Source of the DNA: Calendula officinalis
Taxonomy: Eukaryota > Streptophyta > Magnoliopsida > Asterales > Asteraceae
DNA length: 64,000 nt
NCBI GenBank assembly: GCA_963853835.1
Contig: OY970824.1
Location: 68,156,884 to 68,220,883, forward strand
Direction: 5' to 3'
In this document: piece after piece, positions 1 to 12,102 of the stretch
Position numbering within the stretch: position 1 is the first letter of the stretch
How the letters are laid out: each line of letters starts with the position of its first letter
Made by a program: the position numbers and the translations under genes
The notes under the pieces: model-generated
Database searches by the model: none
Told to the model about the DNA's origin: nothing
The model's input: only the letters and a program-made list of their open reading frames with translations

Positions 1-1125
1 AACTCATTTCTGGCAAGTTATACCCAAATAGGTCAAAACCATATTAATCAAACTTTAGGTTTACTAATTACTCGTTAACAATATCACTATCCATATTATG
101 ATTAATCAATGTCTAACTAGTTGTTTTTAAATGGGTCAAACTCTTACTCAAGAGTCAAGTCAATGTTCATAATATGACTAAATCATGCAATAGTTCCTAA
201 ATCATTTAAACACTCCAATTAACAATTCAAAACTATAAGTCCATGATACAATTAGTTACAAGTGACAAATACCATCACTAACATACCATTTTGACCTAAA
301 TAAACATATAAAGCACAAAACCTCATAATTCCAAGAACTATTGTTTTGCCTTAATCTCCATTAATAGAGGTTTTTATAGAAATCTTCTCAAATCAACATT
401 CTAACTAGTAATTAAACATGTAATATACTCCCTAGTCCCTAAACACATAAAAGCATCAAAACACATCAGTTTTACTAATCTATAACAAAATCATGAAAGC
501 TCAAAACCTAGGTTAAACTTCTAGCAAGAACTTGTAAACCTAACACCATGAGAAGATCACATACCTTTAACAAGCTCAATTTCGAGATTTAAAGCTGGGA
601 TTTAGACAATCTAGAGTGTTCTTTCACTAGGTTCTTCAAGCAAATGAACGCATACAAGGAAGAGAGTATAACACGTATAGAGAGAGATGGAGCAAATAAC
701 ACTTATGCATCTCCACACACACACGTATAAGTGATGGAGGGATGGTTCATTTCATTTCACATAGTGCAATTACCCGTTATCTAATTTATAGATGATGCAT
801 TTAGCAACCATAATAAACTCGTTACAAGGCAACAAGGTATTATTTATAACTCTTATCCAAATGCGAATTTAACTAAACCACTCATTTATAAGTATCTAAA
901 TATTTATTTCCTACTTTAACCTCATGATTAAAATAATATTTTATTTAATTACTATTAAATTATAAAACTTATTAGTCCGTGTTACACCGTATGTATATGG
1001 TCAACATCGTTTTAGTTTTTGGTACCAAATGCTTGTCTCTACACTCTACTTGTTTAAGCACAATTACACATGCCTTGGGAACCATGTTTTCTAAGTTGAA
1101 CAATTGCTCAAACAATTATACGTAA
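1..1125. other. Intergenic, possible old LTR remnant
   Basis: No coding frame is supported here. The text around 540-680 (a splice-donor-like site read on the - strand, followed by a leader-like stretch) and the AACACCC string near 1123 resemble the minus-strand LTRs found elsewhere in the window. I could not find a paired end or a target duplication. It may be a decayed LTR piece or ordinary intergenic DNA. Confidence 0.25.
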
Positions 1126-1299
1126 CACCCGAAATATTATATAGGAGTATGATAGTATATTTTTTTTTCTATGCCTATTTTAATTATAAAGGTAATTTTA
1201 CATATATACATTAGTCATAGTACTAAATGGCACTATGAACAATAGTATTCTCTGCTAACATGCGCTGAAGTCTGATAAAGTCATACTAATGTAATACTA

Positions 1300-1609
1300 C
1301 CTTCGTATCCAAATAAGTGATACATTTAAGATTTTACGGTTTTTGAGGCAAAAGATTTAAATGTGAGTTAAGATAGATTAAAGTAGATAATTAGTGAATA
1401 ATGCGTCTCACTTCTTTTGAAATAAAAGATATTAATGATGTTTAAAAGTAAAAGTAATGGTATAAAGATAATTTAACTCTATTAAAGTAGATAGTTAGTG
1501 GAGATTGAGTCCCACTTTTTTACCAAATAAGGAAACTTTTAGAAGTGTATCACTTATTTTGTTTCACCCTTTAATAGAAAGTGTATCACTTATTTTGATA
1601 CGAATGTAT
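1300..1609. mobile_element. Stowaway-like MITE
   Basis: The left end reads CTTCGTATCCAAATAAGTGA and the right end carries the inverted form (TCACTTATTTTGATACGAA). The interior is short, AT-rich and non-coding, about 310 bp. A second internal copy of the terminal motif sits near 1541. The termini resemble those of the element at 6802-7055, so both probably belong to one mariner-derived family. The TA target duplication is less clear here than at the other copies. Confidence 0.55.
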
Positions 1610-2520
1610 TATAAAGACAAAAATGTATTATGGCGTTGGTTTAGGAAAGTTAAAATAATATAACTCTTTTCTTGAAAAAGTGAGGTTCGAAACTTGCTGT
1701 CAATTTTTTTAACTAATGGGTTTGAGTTGAAGAATTCCAAAGTTACAAAACACACCCTTAACTTTAAAATGTGACAAAATAAACATGTAATTTTTACATA
1801 ATCTGTATTTAACTATTTATTATCCAACAATCATATTTTAAGCATAGTCTTTTATAGCTTATAGTTTTAACGTAATTTTTTTTTAAAATTTTGGTTACTA
1901 GAAGATGTTACATTACCTTTTCTATGTTTGTGGTATTCAAAACTATACAAAGGAAGAATAAAGGTTTTATAGCGAAGCATTGTTCGAACTACATTTAAAA
2001 CATTTTTTTAATTAAAATTTCATATTTTTTATGAAAATATTAAATTTTATATCAAGCTATTGTCAACATAAATTACTTTTATTATCAGTGTAAAATTTTA
2101 TTAAAAAAATAACTCCGCCACAACACGCGGTATGCCACAATCCTTGTTTAAAACATAAATAAAGCTTACAGGTTAGTTATGCCAAAGAAAGAAGTGAGAG
2201 ACTATTAAAGCACAAAGATAGTGATGACAATCTAATTACAATGTTCTAAATTATGTTATTATCCTTATATACAATTATCATTCTAAGTTTACTGTTCATA
2301 ATGGAGATATTTAAATTTATTCTAAAGATACTATCAAAAGTAGATGTGCCTGAGTGGCAATAAGGGATCCAGGTAGTTCACTTGCTTACTAAACAACCAG
2401 TGTTCGAATAAATAATAGAATATTTTTTTGATTGATAGGAAATAGTGTGCCGCGACTATCTATTTCGTTCACATGCACATTGGATCTTCTTTTTTTTGTG
2501 CTAATATTATTATAAATTCA
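1610..2520. other. Intergenic, possible SINE-like piece
   Basis: Mostly featureless AT-rich DNA. Around 2340-2480 a tRNA-like order of motifs can be seen: GCCTGAGTGGC, then about 50 bases later GTGTTCGAATA, which is B-box-like. This suggests a tRNA-derived SINE fragment, but no poly-A tail or flanking duplication was found. Nothing else is recognisable. Confidence 0.3.
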
Positions 2521-3302
2521 GAGAAACGTTCAAGGAGGTATATTATTTATATCAAATCCCGAGGAATAAATCTCAACCACTGATCAATAAGATCTAATGG
2601 TCAAGATTAATAACATATTTTATACATAAAGGGGTATTTTGGTCATTTGGCAAAAAAAATTTGATTTTTGATTTTGTATTTTAAATTTTTTATTTTTTGT
2701 ATCTTTTAATTTTTAATTGAGGGGTATTTTGATCATTTAAAAAAATATTTTTTATTTTTTATTTTTTATTTTATATTTGTTTTTATTTTTTTAATTTTTT
2801 AAAATTTTTATTATCATTTTATAAAAAATTATTATTTTTTCATTAATAACATATAATGTGATTGCACAGTGAATCACATTTGATTGCATATTGAATCACA
2901 TGTGATTGAACCAAAACATCAAATGTGATTAAATATACAATCACATGTGATTTTACACTAAAATCACATGTGATTAAGTCATACACGTAATTATCAAATA
3001 AATATTATTTTTTAATTGAAAAAATTAATTAAAAGTAGAAAAAAATTAAAAAAAAAGATTCGTAATTTTTTTTAAGTGTCAAATGACCAAAATACCCTTC
3101 ATAAAAATAATAAAAAAAAAAGAAATTCTAAAATTATAATTAAAAAAATTTTAAAAAAATTTTTATTTTTAGAAAAATGACCAAAATACCCTGCAATATA
3201 TAAAATATGTGATTAATATTGACCATTACATCTTATTGATCAATGATTAAGATTTATTCCCCGGGACTTCGTAAAAATAATGTACCTCCTTAAACGAAAC
3301 TC
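2521..3302. mobile_element. MULE-type MITE with 10-bp target duplication
   Basis: The two ends are long imperfect inverted repeats. The left begins GAGAAACGTTCAAGGAGGTA, and the right, read on the other strand, begins GAGTTTCGTTTAAGGAGGTA. They can be followed inwards for more than 150 bases. The 10-mer TATAAATTCA lies directly outside both ends (2511-2520 and 3303-3312), close to the 9-10 bp duplication typical of Mutator-like elements. The interior has no gene and carries several copies of the palindrome ATCACATGTGAT between 2870 and 2970. A relative lies at 37239-37582. Confidence 0.75.
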
Positions 3303-3554
3303 TATAAATTCAATGTTTATAATTAATACCTTGGATATATAAGTTCTTTTAATATGTATAGAAATTTATATTTTATAATCAAGAATTGGCTCTTTTTTTG
3401 TTATCATTAATATTGTAATATTAATTTAATATAAACACATATATTTTGCCATAAAACATATGATTAGCATATATTATGCGTATTATTACTATTCGAACTC
3501 TTTTAATTGTAAATTTTTCTACATCATATAAGTTTATTTGTTACATCCGGCATG

Positions 3555-3710
3555 TGTAAGCGCGGTTTAGAAACCGAACCGAACTTAAACCAATAGAAAT
3601 GAAACCAAAAAATGATGAATTTCAAAATTGAAACCGAACCGATTACATATTTTCGGTTTTAGTTCGTTTCGGTTTTTTTAAGTTTTAACCGAAATGCTCA
3701 CCCTAACATC
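3555..3710. mobile_element. hAT-like element fragment rich in CCGAA/TTCGG
   Basis: This stretch alternates AACCGAACCGAA and TTTCGGTTT blocks and ends in CTCACCCTAAC, the inverted form of the TAGGGGTG-type end seen at other hAT-like elements in the window. The left end is not clearly delimited. It is non-coding. Confidence 0.35.
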
Positions 3711-3776
3711 AGGGTTACTTAAACCATCATAAATTTTATTTAAAAAGACTAGAACTAAAAGAACAATAATGTTATA

Positions 3777-4017
3777 CTCCCTCCATCCCACAAAAAATTT
3801 CTCATTTGACATGGGTACAAGTTTAAGGTGATAGTTAGTGGTGGGGTCATTGATAATAATTTTGATTAAAATATAAGATTGGTTTGGAGAGAGAAAGATA
3901 GTTAGTGGATAGTTAGTGGTGTGGTCGTTAGTAATAAGAGTATTTTATTGAAATGAGAAGTTTTTTATGGGACAAAAATTTAGGATGAAATGAGAAGTTT
4001 TTGTGGGACGGGGGGAA
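3777..4017. mobile_element. Stowaway MITE
   Basis: The left end is CTCCCTCCATCCCACAAAAA, preceded by TA at 3775-3776. The right end is the inverted repeat (TTTTTGTGGGACGGGGGGAA), followed by TA at 4018-4019. These termini and the TA duplication fit the Stowaway consensus. The element is 241 bp long and non-coding. A detached end of the same family lies near 39045-39075 and its duplicate near 41485-41515. Confidence 0.8.
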
Positions 4018-4861
4018 TATAATATTATCAGTTTTATTTTATTTTATTTGTTTTTAATCAACAAGATTATTATTTTTATTGAGATTACTTGAACATCATT
4101 AAAAATTATTTAAATATTAAAAGACCCATAAAATTGTATAGATAACATGATATACAAAGATCCATCTAATATTTGGTTGATTATAATTGCATACATTATT
4201 ACATACAAGGAATACTTTCAAACATATGTAAGAATACCTATTATTTTATGTCCATCTTTAATTAAATATTAAAACTAAACAAAATAAAATTTTTATATTG
4301 AAAAAGTAGAATTTTAAAACCCACTGCAACGCGCGGGCAAAAATATCCTCTTTGATAACATTATTGTTGAAAAAGTTATGGAGTGGAAAATAACTAAAAA
4401 TAAAATATGAATTAAACAAAATAATTAAACATTTTCAGCATTCGATCCCGACCTCGGTCGTTGTATAGCTAACTCATCTTCTCTTCATTTTTTCCATTTT
4501 CATTTCTTTGGCTTTCCTTTTCTCTTATTAGCACTTTGCCGAAGGTCCCTTAGAAACAATCTCTCTACCTCTTGCTAGTGGAATAACTATATATATCTTA
4601 CCTTCCTTATATATCTTATTTAAAGGATTTAGTATCGTAATTTTTATTGTTGTTACTGGTGGTTTAAAAAAGAGTAACTTCAAGTGTAATTTTTGAGTCT
4701 TCAAATTATTGGTGGACTGTTTGGCAATTTTAACATAATTCGCGGGGCATTAAATGAAAATACCATCAGAAGAAAACCGCACGACCGTATAACCTCACGA
4801 GAGCAGCAGCTTCTGGCCTTCTGCAACCGCCGGAACCCTAACCTGCAAACCATCACTGAAA
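4018..4861. other. Intergenic and presumed promoter/5' UTR of the THUMP gene
   Basis: No coding frame is supported. The last 150 bases before the ATG at 4862 contain a purine-rich leader-like stretch. I could not assign a TATA box or transcription start. A GC-rich motif near 4320-4340 (ACGCGCGGGC) resembles a Helitron 3' hairpin but has no clear CTRR end. Confidence 0.3.
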
Positions 4862-7800
4862 ATGTCCACCGACAACAAGAAGAGAAAGAACCATTACCGT
4901 CCAAATAACGTACTTTTTTCTCACTCTAATTGTGATCGACGATGAATTGATTCGTTTGTGATTTGGAAAGAAAATTAGCAATTTATCTGCAATTAAGTGT
5001 TGTATGCTTCATACACTATAATTTACTTAGTTTTTTTGTATATTTGGTACAGAAATCTGTGAAGAAGGGTTCGTACCCTTTGCGGCCAGGAGTTCAAGGG
5101 TTTTTCATTACTTGTGATGGTGGTAGGGAGCGTCAAGCTTCTCAAGAAGCTATTCAAGTTATCGATTCTGTATGTTTTCTCTTTATTTTTTATTTTATTT
5201 GTTTCTGCTTAATCATACATTTCTGTTCGTTGTTTGCCCAGAGTTTTGAAATTTTCGGTTTTTTAAGCTCTTAAATTTCCTATATTTTGTTTTTAATGCT
5301 GGGATCCTGCTTTAGGTTAATCCTATTAAAGTTCCAATAATCCGTTTTTAATGTTGGAATTCTGCTGCTGATTTATGATTATTTGATTATTAGGGGGTGT
5401 TTGGATCTGCATTTTCGATGCTGTTTAAAGCCCCATAGATAGTTTTAAACATCAGCGCCATGTCAACTTAGGGGTGACCATTTACCGAACCGAAATCGAG
5501 TAATCGGTTCGATTTTCTGTTTTGTAAGTTCATGATTTTCGATTTTGGTCCTATACTCCTATTGGCTCGGTCCCGTTCCCGGATAGGGGTGAACATTTGG
5601 GCTGAAAAAACCGAACCGAAACTGAACCAAATCGAGCCGAATCGAAACCGAACATGTAATCGGTTCGGTTTTGAAAATTCATCATTTTCTGTTTCGGTTT
5701 TGAAAATTCATCATTTCTGGTTTCGGTCTTAACGGGTGGTTCGGTTTCTGGACCATGCCCACCCCTAATCCAACTGACACCCCCATGCCAACCCTACCCT
5801 TTCTCTTCAGTTTTTTTTGGGTCCCACCATTACAAAACAAATTCTAATACCCTATTAAAATACCCCTTGGCCCCACCTCCCTTCGTCTGTCATGCCTTCA
5901 GATATCCGAAGAAGGGGCGTGCGTTGCCACCCCTCTAATATCAACTATTTACCTATTCGTTTAACCTAATTTAGAAAGTCCATATTTTTTTTTCAAGAAA
6001 TTGTCATTTTTTTGTCAAATTTTACATTATTAATGTAGATAACCAGATTCGTTAGCACTCGCACATGTGATTATCTAATTATTACAACTTCAAGCAGAAA
6101 AATCACATTGAAACCCTTTTTCTAATAGGACTTGGGCTTTGGAGGTCATTTGTGGTACACATTATGCTGAAAAATTGAAGTCTACTAAATCTTTTACTTG
6201 TTAAATGTTTAATATTACAGTCCTTATCCATTTTTGTGGAAATTAAGGAAACCACTATCTGTTATTAGCATGGTTGCAGATCTCACAACTCACTACCCGT
6301 TCTGTTCGTTCGCCGACCTTGTAGTGAGTACTCGGTTACTCGGCGAGTACTCGGATTGGGATTTTTATATATAGTTTCTTTTATAAGAACGGGATTTTTA
6401 TATAATAAAATTTTATAAAAATATATATATTACATATAATTTCCCTATTTCTTAAGAATATAAACTTGTAGAACACATCTGAGTAATGATCTTACAAGTA
6501 TTTCCATGGAGTCACATTTGAGCCCGCATCGCCTGCATAACATTTTATGCTTTCTGTTTAATGTTCAGCATGTATTTTGCTAACTTGAATTTTTGGGTAA
6601 GCTGTTTTTTTTGTCATTTGTTTCTGATAGACCCATTTATCATAAAATGATGATGTCAGCTTGCTGTCATTATTTTTACCCTTTTTTTATGGTGGCATCA
6701 TTTAAGTTGTCAGCTTTTGACTCAGTGGATGTGGGTTTGTAATAACAAAAATCAGCTTGCTACAAAAATCTGTCATTCACTTGTTTGGCAAATATTATAT
6801 ACTTCCTCCGATTCAAAATAAGTGCTACACTTTTACTTTCACGCTTTTTGATGCAAAACATTGTAATAGAGATTATGATAGATTAAAGGAGATAATTAGT
6901 GAAGAAGGGTCCCACAATATAATCTTTGGCTTTATTGAAGAAAGAGAAAGTAAATTAGGTAATCTTAATGATGTTTAATAAAGTTAAGTGGTAATTTTAT
7001 ATACAAAAAATTACCAAATAAGGAAAGTGTAGCACTTATTTTGAATCGGAGGAAGTAATAAGGAACTAATTGATAAAAAAAATAATTATAAGTTTTTTTT
7101 TATAAATTATATGGCAGTTTCTTGAAGAGCTAGTTGAGGGAAAGGACTCAGATGTGACACACGCAGTGTTACCAAATAATAAACCCATAAATAAAAAGAT
7201 AAAGTTCAGTTATTCTGATTCTGAAGATGATGATAATGATAATGATAATGACAATGAGAAAAGTGAAGTTGTAGTAGCTTCTGATAAGCCGAATGAGAAT
7301 GGAGAAAATGGTAAAAATGACATTGAAGATCATGAAAATGAAAAAATTGAAGATGAAAAAACAAAAAATGAAATATCTGAAGATGATAAGCAACCAGAAA
7401 AGAAACCACGTATAGAAAAAGAAGAATCTAAATGTGAACAAGTCATAAAGACCAAAGTGGAGGATAAATCTGTTGATAAGTTAATTGAGGCCGAACTTGA
7501 AGAGCTAAAAGACAAAAGCAAGGTCAGTTTATAGAGATGATTTTAGGTTAAATTGTATCTCTAACTGGTCAAACTGGTATAATAAAATAAAAAAAGTTGT
7601 TTTACTCAAGAAGTGAGATTATAGATTTTAATTAAAAACCAACTTCTGTAATCATATTTCATGCACTAGTTATTTATAACGGAAGTTAATTTTGTAACAT
7701 ACATTATAAGAGAAGTGAAAAGAAAACATAATTTTTAATTTTTTTATATATTTTTTATTTTGTTACAGAGACGTTTTAACTACCTTGATTCTGGATGTAA

Positions 7801-8648
7801 TGGTGTAGTTTTCGTCCAAATGCGTAAAAGAGATGATGATCCAACTCCTAAAGAAATTGCACAACGCATGATAACTTCTGCTGCTACAACACGCAGACAC
7901 ATGGCCAGGTTAAATTACAGTTTTCATCCCTGTGCTTTTCCATTTTTGCAGGTTTTGTCCCTCCTGTTTTCATTTTGCTATTTTCGTCCCTGAGCTGCCT
8001 AAAATTACCATAATACCCTTATCCTTATTATTTCTAAAATTACCATAATAGCAAGTTATGATAATGTATGCTGTAGAAGTACACTCTGGGACTTTTTATT
8101 GTTAAATTTGACCCGTTTGTTAGAAAATAAACCATAAAAGGTGTTATTTGTGGAATTATAGGTTTATTTTAAGAGTGCTACCAATTGAAGTGACATGCTA
8201 TGCGTCAGAAGAAGAGATATCAAAAGCAATTAAACCTTTAATTGCTCAATACTTCCCTGCAGAAGCAGAAACACAAACACCATTTAAGGTATTATGTTAT
8301 AATCATTCAAAAACTCATTATGATTTAATAAATTATTATATTTTCCAGTTTGCAGTTTTATGTGAGGCCCGTGCAAACAGTGGTCTGGACAAAATGAAAA
8401 TTATCAATGTGGTTGCAAAATCCGTTCCAGAACCACATAAAGTTGATCTCACAAATCCAGAAAAGACTATTGTTGTCCAAATTGCCAAGGTAACAATAAC
8501 ATGCTCTTCTAACAGAATTTTCAAATCTAACAGAATTCTAACCGACTGTTTTTGTGTGTGTGTGTAGACTGTGTGTTGCATTGGCGTTGTTGAGAAGTAC
8601 AAGGAATTGGCTAAATACAATTTGAGGCAGCTCACATCATCCAACTAG
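4862..8648 (+). CDS. THUMPD1: THUMP domain-containing protein 1 homolog (Tan1-type tRNA acetylation adaptor)
   Basis: Seven exons join in frame: 4862-4909, 5053-5169, 7118-7522, 7769-7908, 8162-8288, 8349-8489 and 8568-8648, giving 352 residues. All introns are GT-AG. The order is a basic N-terminus (MSTDNKKRKNHYRP), a conserved block with LRPGVQGFFITCDGG at about 26-40, an acidic Asp/Asn/Glu-rich linker in exon 3 (about 70-190), then the THUMP domain from about 191 to 320 (SGCNGVVFVQMR, LRVLPIEVTCYA, NVVAKSVPEPHKVDL) and a short C-terminal helix. Known relatives bind tRNA and assist the NAT10/Kre33 acetyltransferase in making N4-acetylcytidine at position 12 of tRNA-Ser and tRNA-Leu. The start ATG fits the family N-terminus. 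Intron 2 is 1.9 kb long and holds transposon pieces. The family is clear; the role is inferred by homology. Confidence 0.9.
5469..5768. mobile_element. hAT-like non-autonomous element(s) in THUMP intron 2
   Basis: Two adjacent starts of the type TAGGGGTGA occur (near 5470 and 5584), followed by AACCGAACCGAAA-type runs. The end near 5757-5768 reads GCCCACCCCTAAT, the inverted form. This looks like one element inserted into, or joined with, another of the same family. It is non-coding and lies wholly within intron 2, so it does not alter the protein. Confidence 0.5.
6802..7055. mobile_element. Stowaway MITE in THUMP intron 2
   Basis: The ends are about 29-bp perfect inverted repeats beginning CTTCCTCCGATTCAAAATAA, flanked by TA at 6800-6801 and 7056-7057. 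The element is 254 bp long and ends 62 bases before the acceptor of exon 3, so it sits close to the splice branch region without interrupting the acceptor itself. Confidence 0.85.
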
Positions 8649-10105
8649 ACTAGTCCCTTTATTATTTTCTACTTACATTTGTTATTTCATCACAGATAGT
8701 TACATTTCTTCTATGTTTGAATTTTTTTTATGATGTGATGAGCTCTTGAAAATGCCAGATTGTTTTTTTTCCTTCATAACTTCTTTAATAAAAATGATAG
8801 ATGTTTATTGTATTTTGTTATAAACGAGCCTCGTGTGCGGTTGGGAGTTGATAATGCAAAATGATGTAATCGTGTTTTGCTCATTCATATAATGTAGGAG
8901 TTACGCATGGAGTGTTTGTTTTAATTTATTTATCCAGCTTATAAACTTTGAGATTTTAGATTATTTTATTAAATAGAGTAAATTACAGAAATTGTAATGT
9001 GTTATTCCCAATTATATGGTTTTATGCTTATTTGTTTTCTGTTTTTTCTCTTTGTTCTTTATTTTCGTATATTTGTTTATGTTGTCCAAATTTCTCTGTT
9101 AATTAACCTCTCATGAGAAGCATGTGAGGATATATTGGTCATTTCTTACGTGCACTACACCAATTTGATGTTCATGTAACAAATCAAACTATTTTGGTGT
9201 AAATTAAGAACCTTAAATTTAATCACAACTATCAAATTTTGATCGTCCACTACTGTATCTCTGTTGCTGCCAACTGTTGACCGGAGAAGACATGGAGAAG
9301 GACGACCGGAGTGATTCAATCCGGTCTAAATAACGACAGCCACATACTCTCACTTTTCCACACCTAAAATATGTAACAGACACATACTCACTTTTTCTTT
9401 TATAAAAAATGCATTTTTCACATTTTAAGGAATGCCAAATTTATAAAGAAATATTGTTTTATTTTAAATAATAGCTAAATTGACAGTTTGACATCTTTTG
9501 AGAAATCGACAAATATATATATCTAAGATCCTGTTTTAAAAATAGATATAGATAGAGATTGTATCAAAATAATTTAATATATATTATCTTCACATGTGAG
9601 TTTTTATGGGAAGATTTCATGTTTGAGTGCGAACTAACAGGCCTAAAAACCAAACAAATAAATGATATATAATTTTAAGTTTTCAATTTCGTTGCAACCA
9701 TTCCTAGTGAAAGTTGCGAGACAATTTGTTTCAGAAAAGATGTTTTTTTCAAGCTTGTGGAGTGCCTGATGATTTTGCAAAAAACTTATACTCAAAGATT
9801 AAGTAGTCAACTGAAACCAAAACATATAAATGAACCAAACAGTTTTGAAGTAGTTATACCACCCATAAACTTGAATTTCTTTTTTCCCAATTTATTGTAT
9901 GAAACCCAACAGAATTTTGATACTGTTTCAAGAAAGAAGAAATATATCAAATTTCTACTGTAATCAATCCAAAATGACTAAACATTTCTAATCTTTAGAA
10001 TAACGGAATTCTCAATGCAAGTAAAAGTAAAAGTAAATTAAATTTTCTTTTGTTCTGCAACAACATTTTACATCTATCCCCACAGCAAATAATATTATCA
10101 TCTTC
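8649..10105. other. Intergenic between convergent THUMP and UBC genes
   Basis: The 3' flanks of two convergent genes. There are AT-rich stretches and possible polyadenylation-type AATAAA strings, but no coding region, RNA gene or clear transposon end that I can support. Confidence 0.4.
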
Positions 10106-11558
10106 TTATGCAACAGGTGGCTTATATAGCTTCTCCACCATTTTCCTGTATTCTGCACACACAAAAATCAAAATAAAATCAGAACTCGAAGTCAAAACAG
10201 TCAAACAAAAGATAAGAAATATTTTCCAATAATGTAAATATACCTTCTTGATTAACCCAGAGTTCTGCTGCTTGGGTGTTCAGAGGTGAACTAGTATTCG
10301 GTTCTGCAATTGTTAACAAAATTTTAAAAATAAATTATTATTTTTTCACACAATTTAATTTAATTTCAATTTGTAAATTAACAAATTTTAGATCATTCAT
10401 ACCTCCAAGGAGACTTTGGATAGAAATCAGGATAGTTCTCACATCATAAGCAGATGACCATTTGTCCTAAAATTCAATTTCAAACAAACCAAATCAGTTT
10501 ACAACAAATTCAAAAAACAACTGCAGAAAAAACATGTTCATCATTGATTTTACCTGAAGAATATCCAAACATATGTTTCCAAAAAGATCCACATTCGGAT
10601 GAAAGCAACCAGTCTCGAATTTCACCTTTGGAGGCTTAAACGGATAATCATTTGGAAACGAAAGTGACAGTTTATATTCTGTTCCTTCAAACACAGTTTC
10701 TTTGCTCCCAGAAATAGTTCCTTTCCAGCAAAATATGTTGTCTTCCTCAGGGAATGCAGATATCCCAGAATCACCACTCATCTATAATCAAATTAATATT
10801 TATAATAGTTAATTAGTATACCAATTAATGATAAAAGCATGGGAACATGAAACAAAGATCAAAATGTGTTGGGCTTACCATTAGGGCCATCAGTTCAGAT
10901 TGTAATCTGTTGCAATAAAAGACAAAAAAGTATTAGAAATAAGCCTCAATTGAAAGATATACTATATGTATATGTATATGTATATGTATATATAAAAAGA
11001 AAGGGGCCAATTCCTTCCTTATGGCAAGGTGCCCTAAAAAATAGACCAGCTTAGGGTATTAGAAACCCTGGGGACAGAAAAACAAGTCTAGATAATTGAT
11101 TAAACAAATATTATCGATTAAATCACAAAAGCAAATACAATTTGAAGGAATTTTCAGCCAAACAACAAATTTGAACAAGACATAAGTAGTTTGAACGATA
11201 AACCCGAGATAAATTGTCAAAATAATTGGATCAGTTTCACTCCGTGAATATGAATAGTTGAACGGAAACGGTAAACCCTAGATCCATTCAGTGAATGTAA
11301 TTGATTGCTCACTTTATTAAAAGACTTGTACATCAAATTCGTTTTCGATTTTGTAACCAGAAAGTAATTGATATCTATAACAGATCCGAATCAATAAGAA
11401 AATAAACGAATTAAAAAAAACCTTTTGAGGACAGATTGAGTATCGACGATTTTAGGCGTTGGAAGAGGCTGTTTGGAAGCATTCACCGGTGGACCAGCAG
11501 CGACTTGTCTGTTGTTATTGTTGCTGTTGTTGCTATCTTGATTGTTCATCGTCGCCAT
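10106..11558 (-). CDS. UBC19/UBC20: Ubiquitin-conjugating enzyme E2, UBC19/UBC20 (E2-C/UbcH10) type
   Basis: Six exons on the minus strand (11558-11422, 10906-10879, 10781-10554, 10466-10403, 10303-10244, 10152-10106) join in frame to 187 residues. A Gln/Asn/Ser-rich N-terminal extension of about 40 residues precedes the UBC fold. The fold shows the FPNDYPFKPPKVKF segment, the HPN motif at about 116-118 and the catalytic Cys at about 126 in GNICLDIL, then DKWSSAYDVRTILISIQSLL. The N-terminal extension and the sequence match the E2-C class, which works with the anaphase-promoting complex to ubiquitinate mitotic cyclins. The upstream in-frame ATG in the leader is set aside because the family begins at MATMNN. 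All introns are GT-AG. The gene is intact and probably expressed in dividing cells (family knowledge). Confidence 0.93.
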
Positions 11559-11702
11559 ATACAATTTGTATGAATTTCTTCTTATGTATTTCAAATCGAT
11601 AATTGTAAATCACAGCAAAAGAAAGAGATGGATCGAATTCGATTGGATCTGAAAGAAAGGATTGGAAGAAGAAATTAGGGCGATCTGATTTCTTCTTCTA
11701 AT

Positions 11703-11703
<1 letters not shown>

Positions 11704-11739
<36 letters not shown>
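11704..11739. repeat. (GA)n microsatellite in the UBC 5' leader
   Basis: An uninterrupted GA dinucleotide run about 145 bases upstream of the UBC start codon; read on the gene strand it is CT. CT/GA tracts near plant transcription starts are common and can bind GAGA-type factors (BBR/BPC). It probably lies in the 5' UTR or core promoter. Confidence 0.7.
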
Positions 11740-11741
<2 letters not shown>

Positions 11742-11984
11742 TTAGGGTTTTCAGTTCGGATTTGATTGCAAATGAAATGGTTGAGGAAGGGGGTTTTAGT
11801 AGCGGGTTTTCACGCAACAATTCCCCTTTTCCGAACGTTGAGATTTGACGACGGCGTGTTTCTTTCTTAACGGCTAGTTTCTTTAGGGTTTTGATTTTTA
11901 CAATTTGTAAATCACTTTTATGCACACTATATCATGTGTTTGTACTTTGTAGCTTATTGTGTTTGGATAGAAACATATCTTTTT

Positions 11985-12102
11985 TTTTAAACGGCAAACC
12001 TAATCTATTCCTAATTACAACCCATGTCCATGACAGGACTCGAACTCCAGACCTCAAAGTTGATAGTTATACACCATATCGCTAGGCTAAAGGCCCTTAG
12101 AA
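11985..12102 (-). mobile_element. tRNA-derived SINE fragment
   Basis: On the minus strand an A-box-like TAGCCTAGCGATATGG is followed about 35 bases later by a B-box-like GGAGTTCGAGTCC, the spacing of a tRNA promoter. A T-rich run then occurs near 11981-11990 (plus strand TTTTTTTTAAA). No cloverleaf can be folded, so it is read as a SINE and not as a tRNA gene. Confidence 0.5.

Noticed and set aside
2110..2140. Helitron 3' hairpin candidate (CGCCACAACACGCGG)
   Set aside because: No CTRR end or 5' partner found nearby.
7169..7441. Minus-strand Phe/Ile-rich open frame
   Set aside because: Antisense shadow of the acidic Asp/Asn/Glu-rich exon 3 of the THUMP gene.
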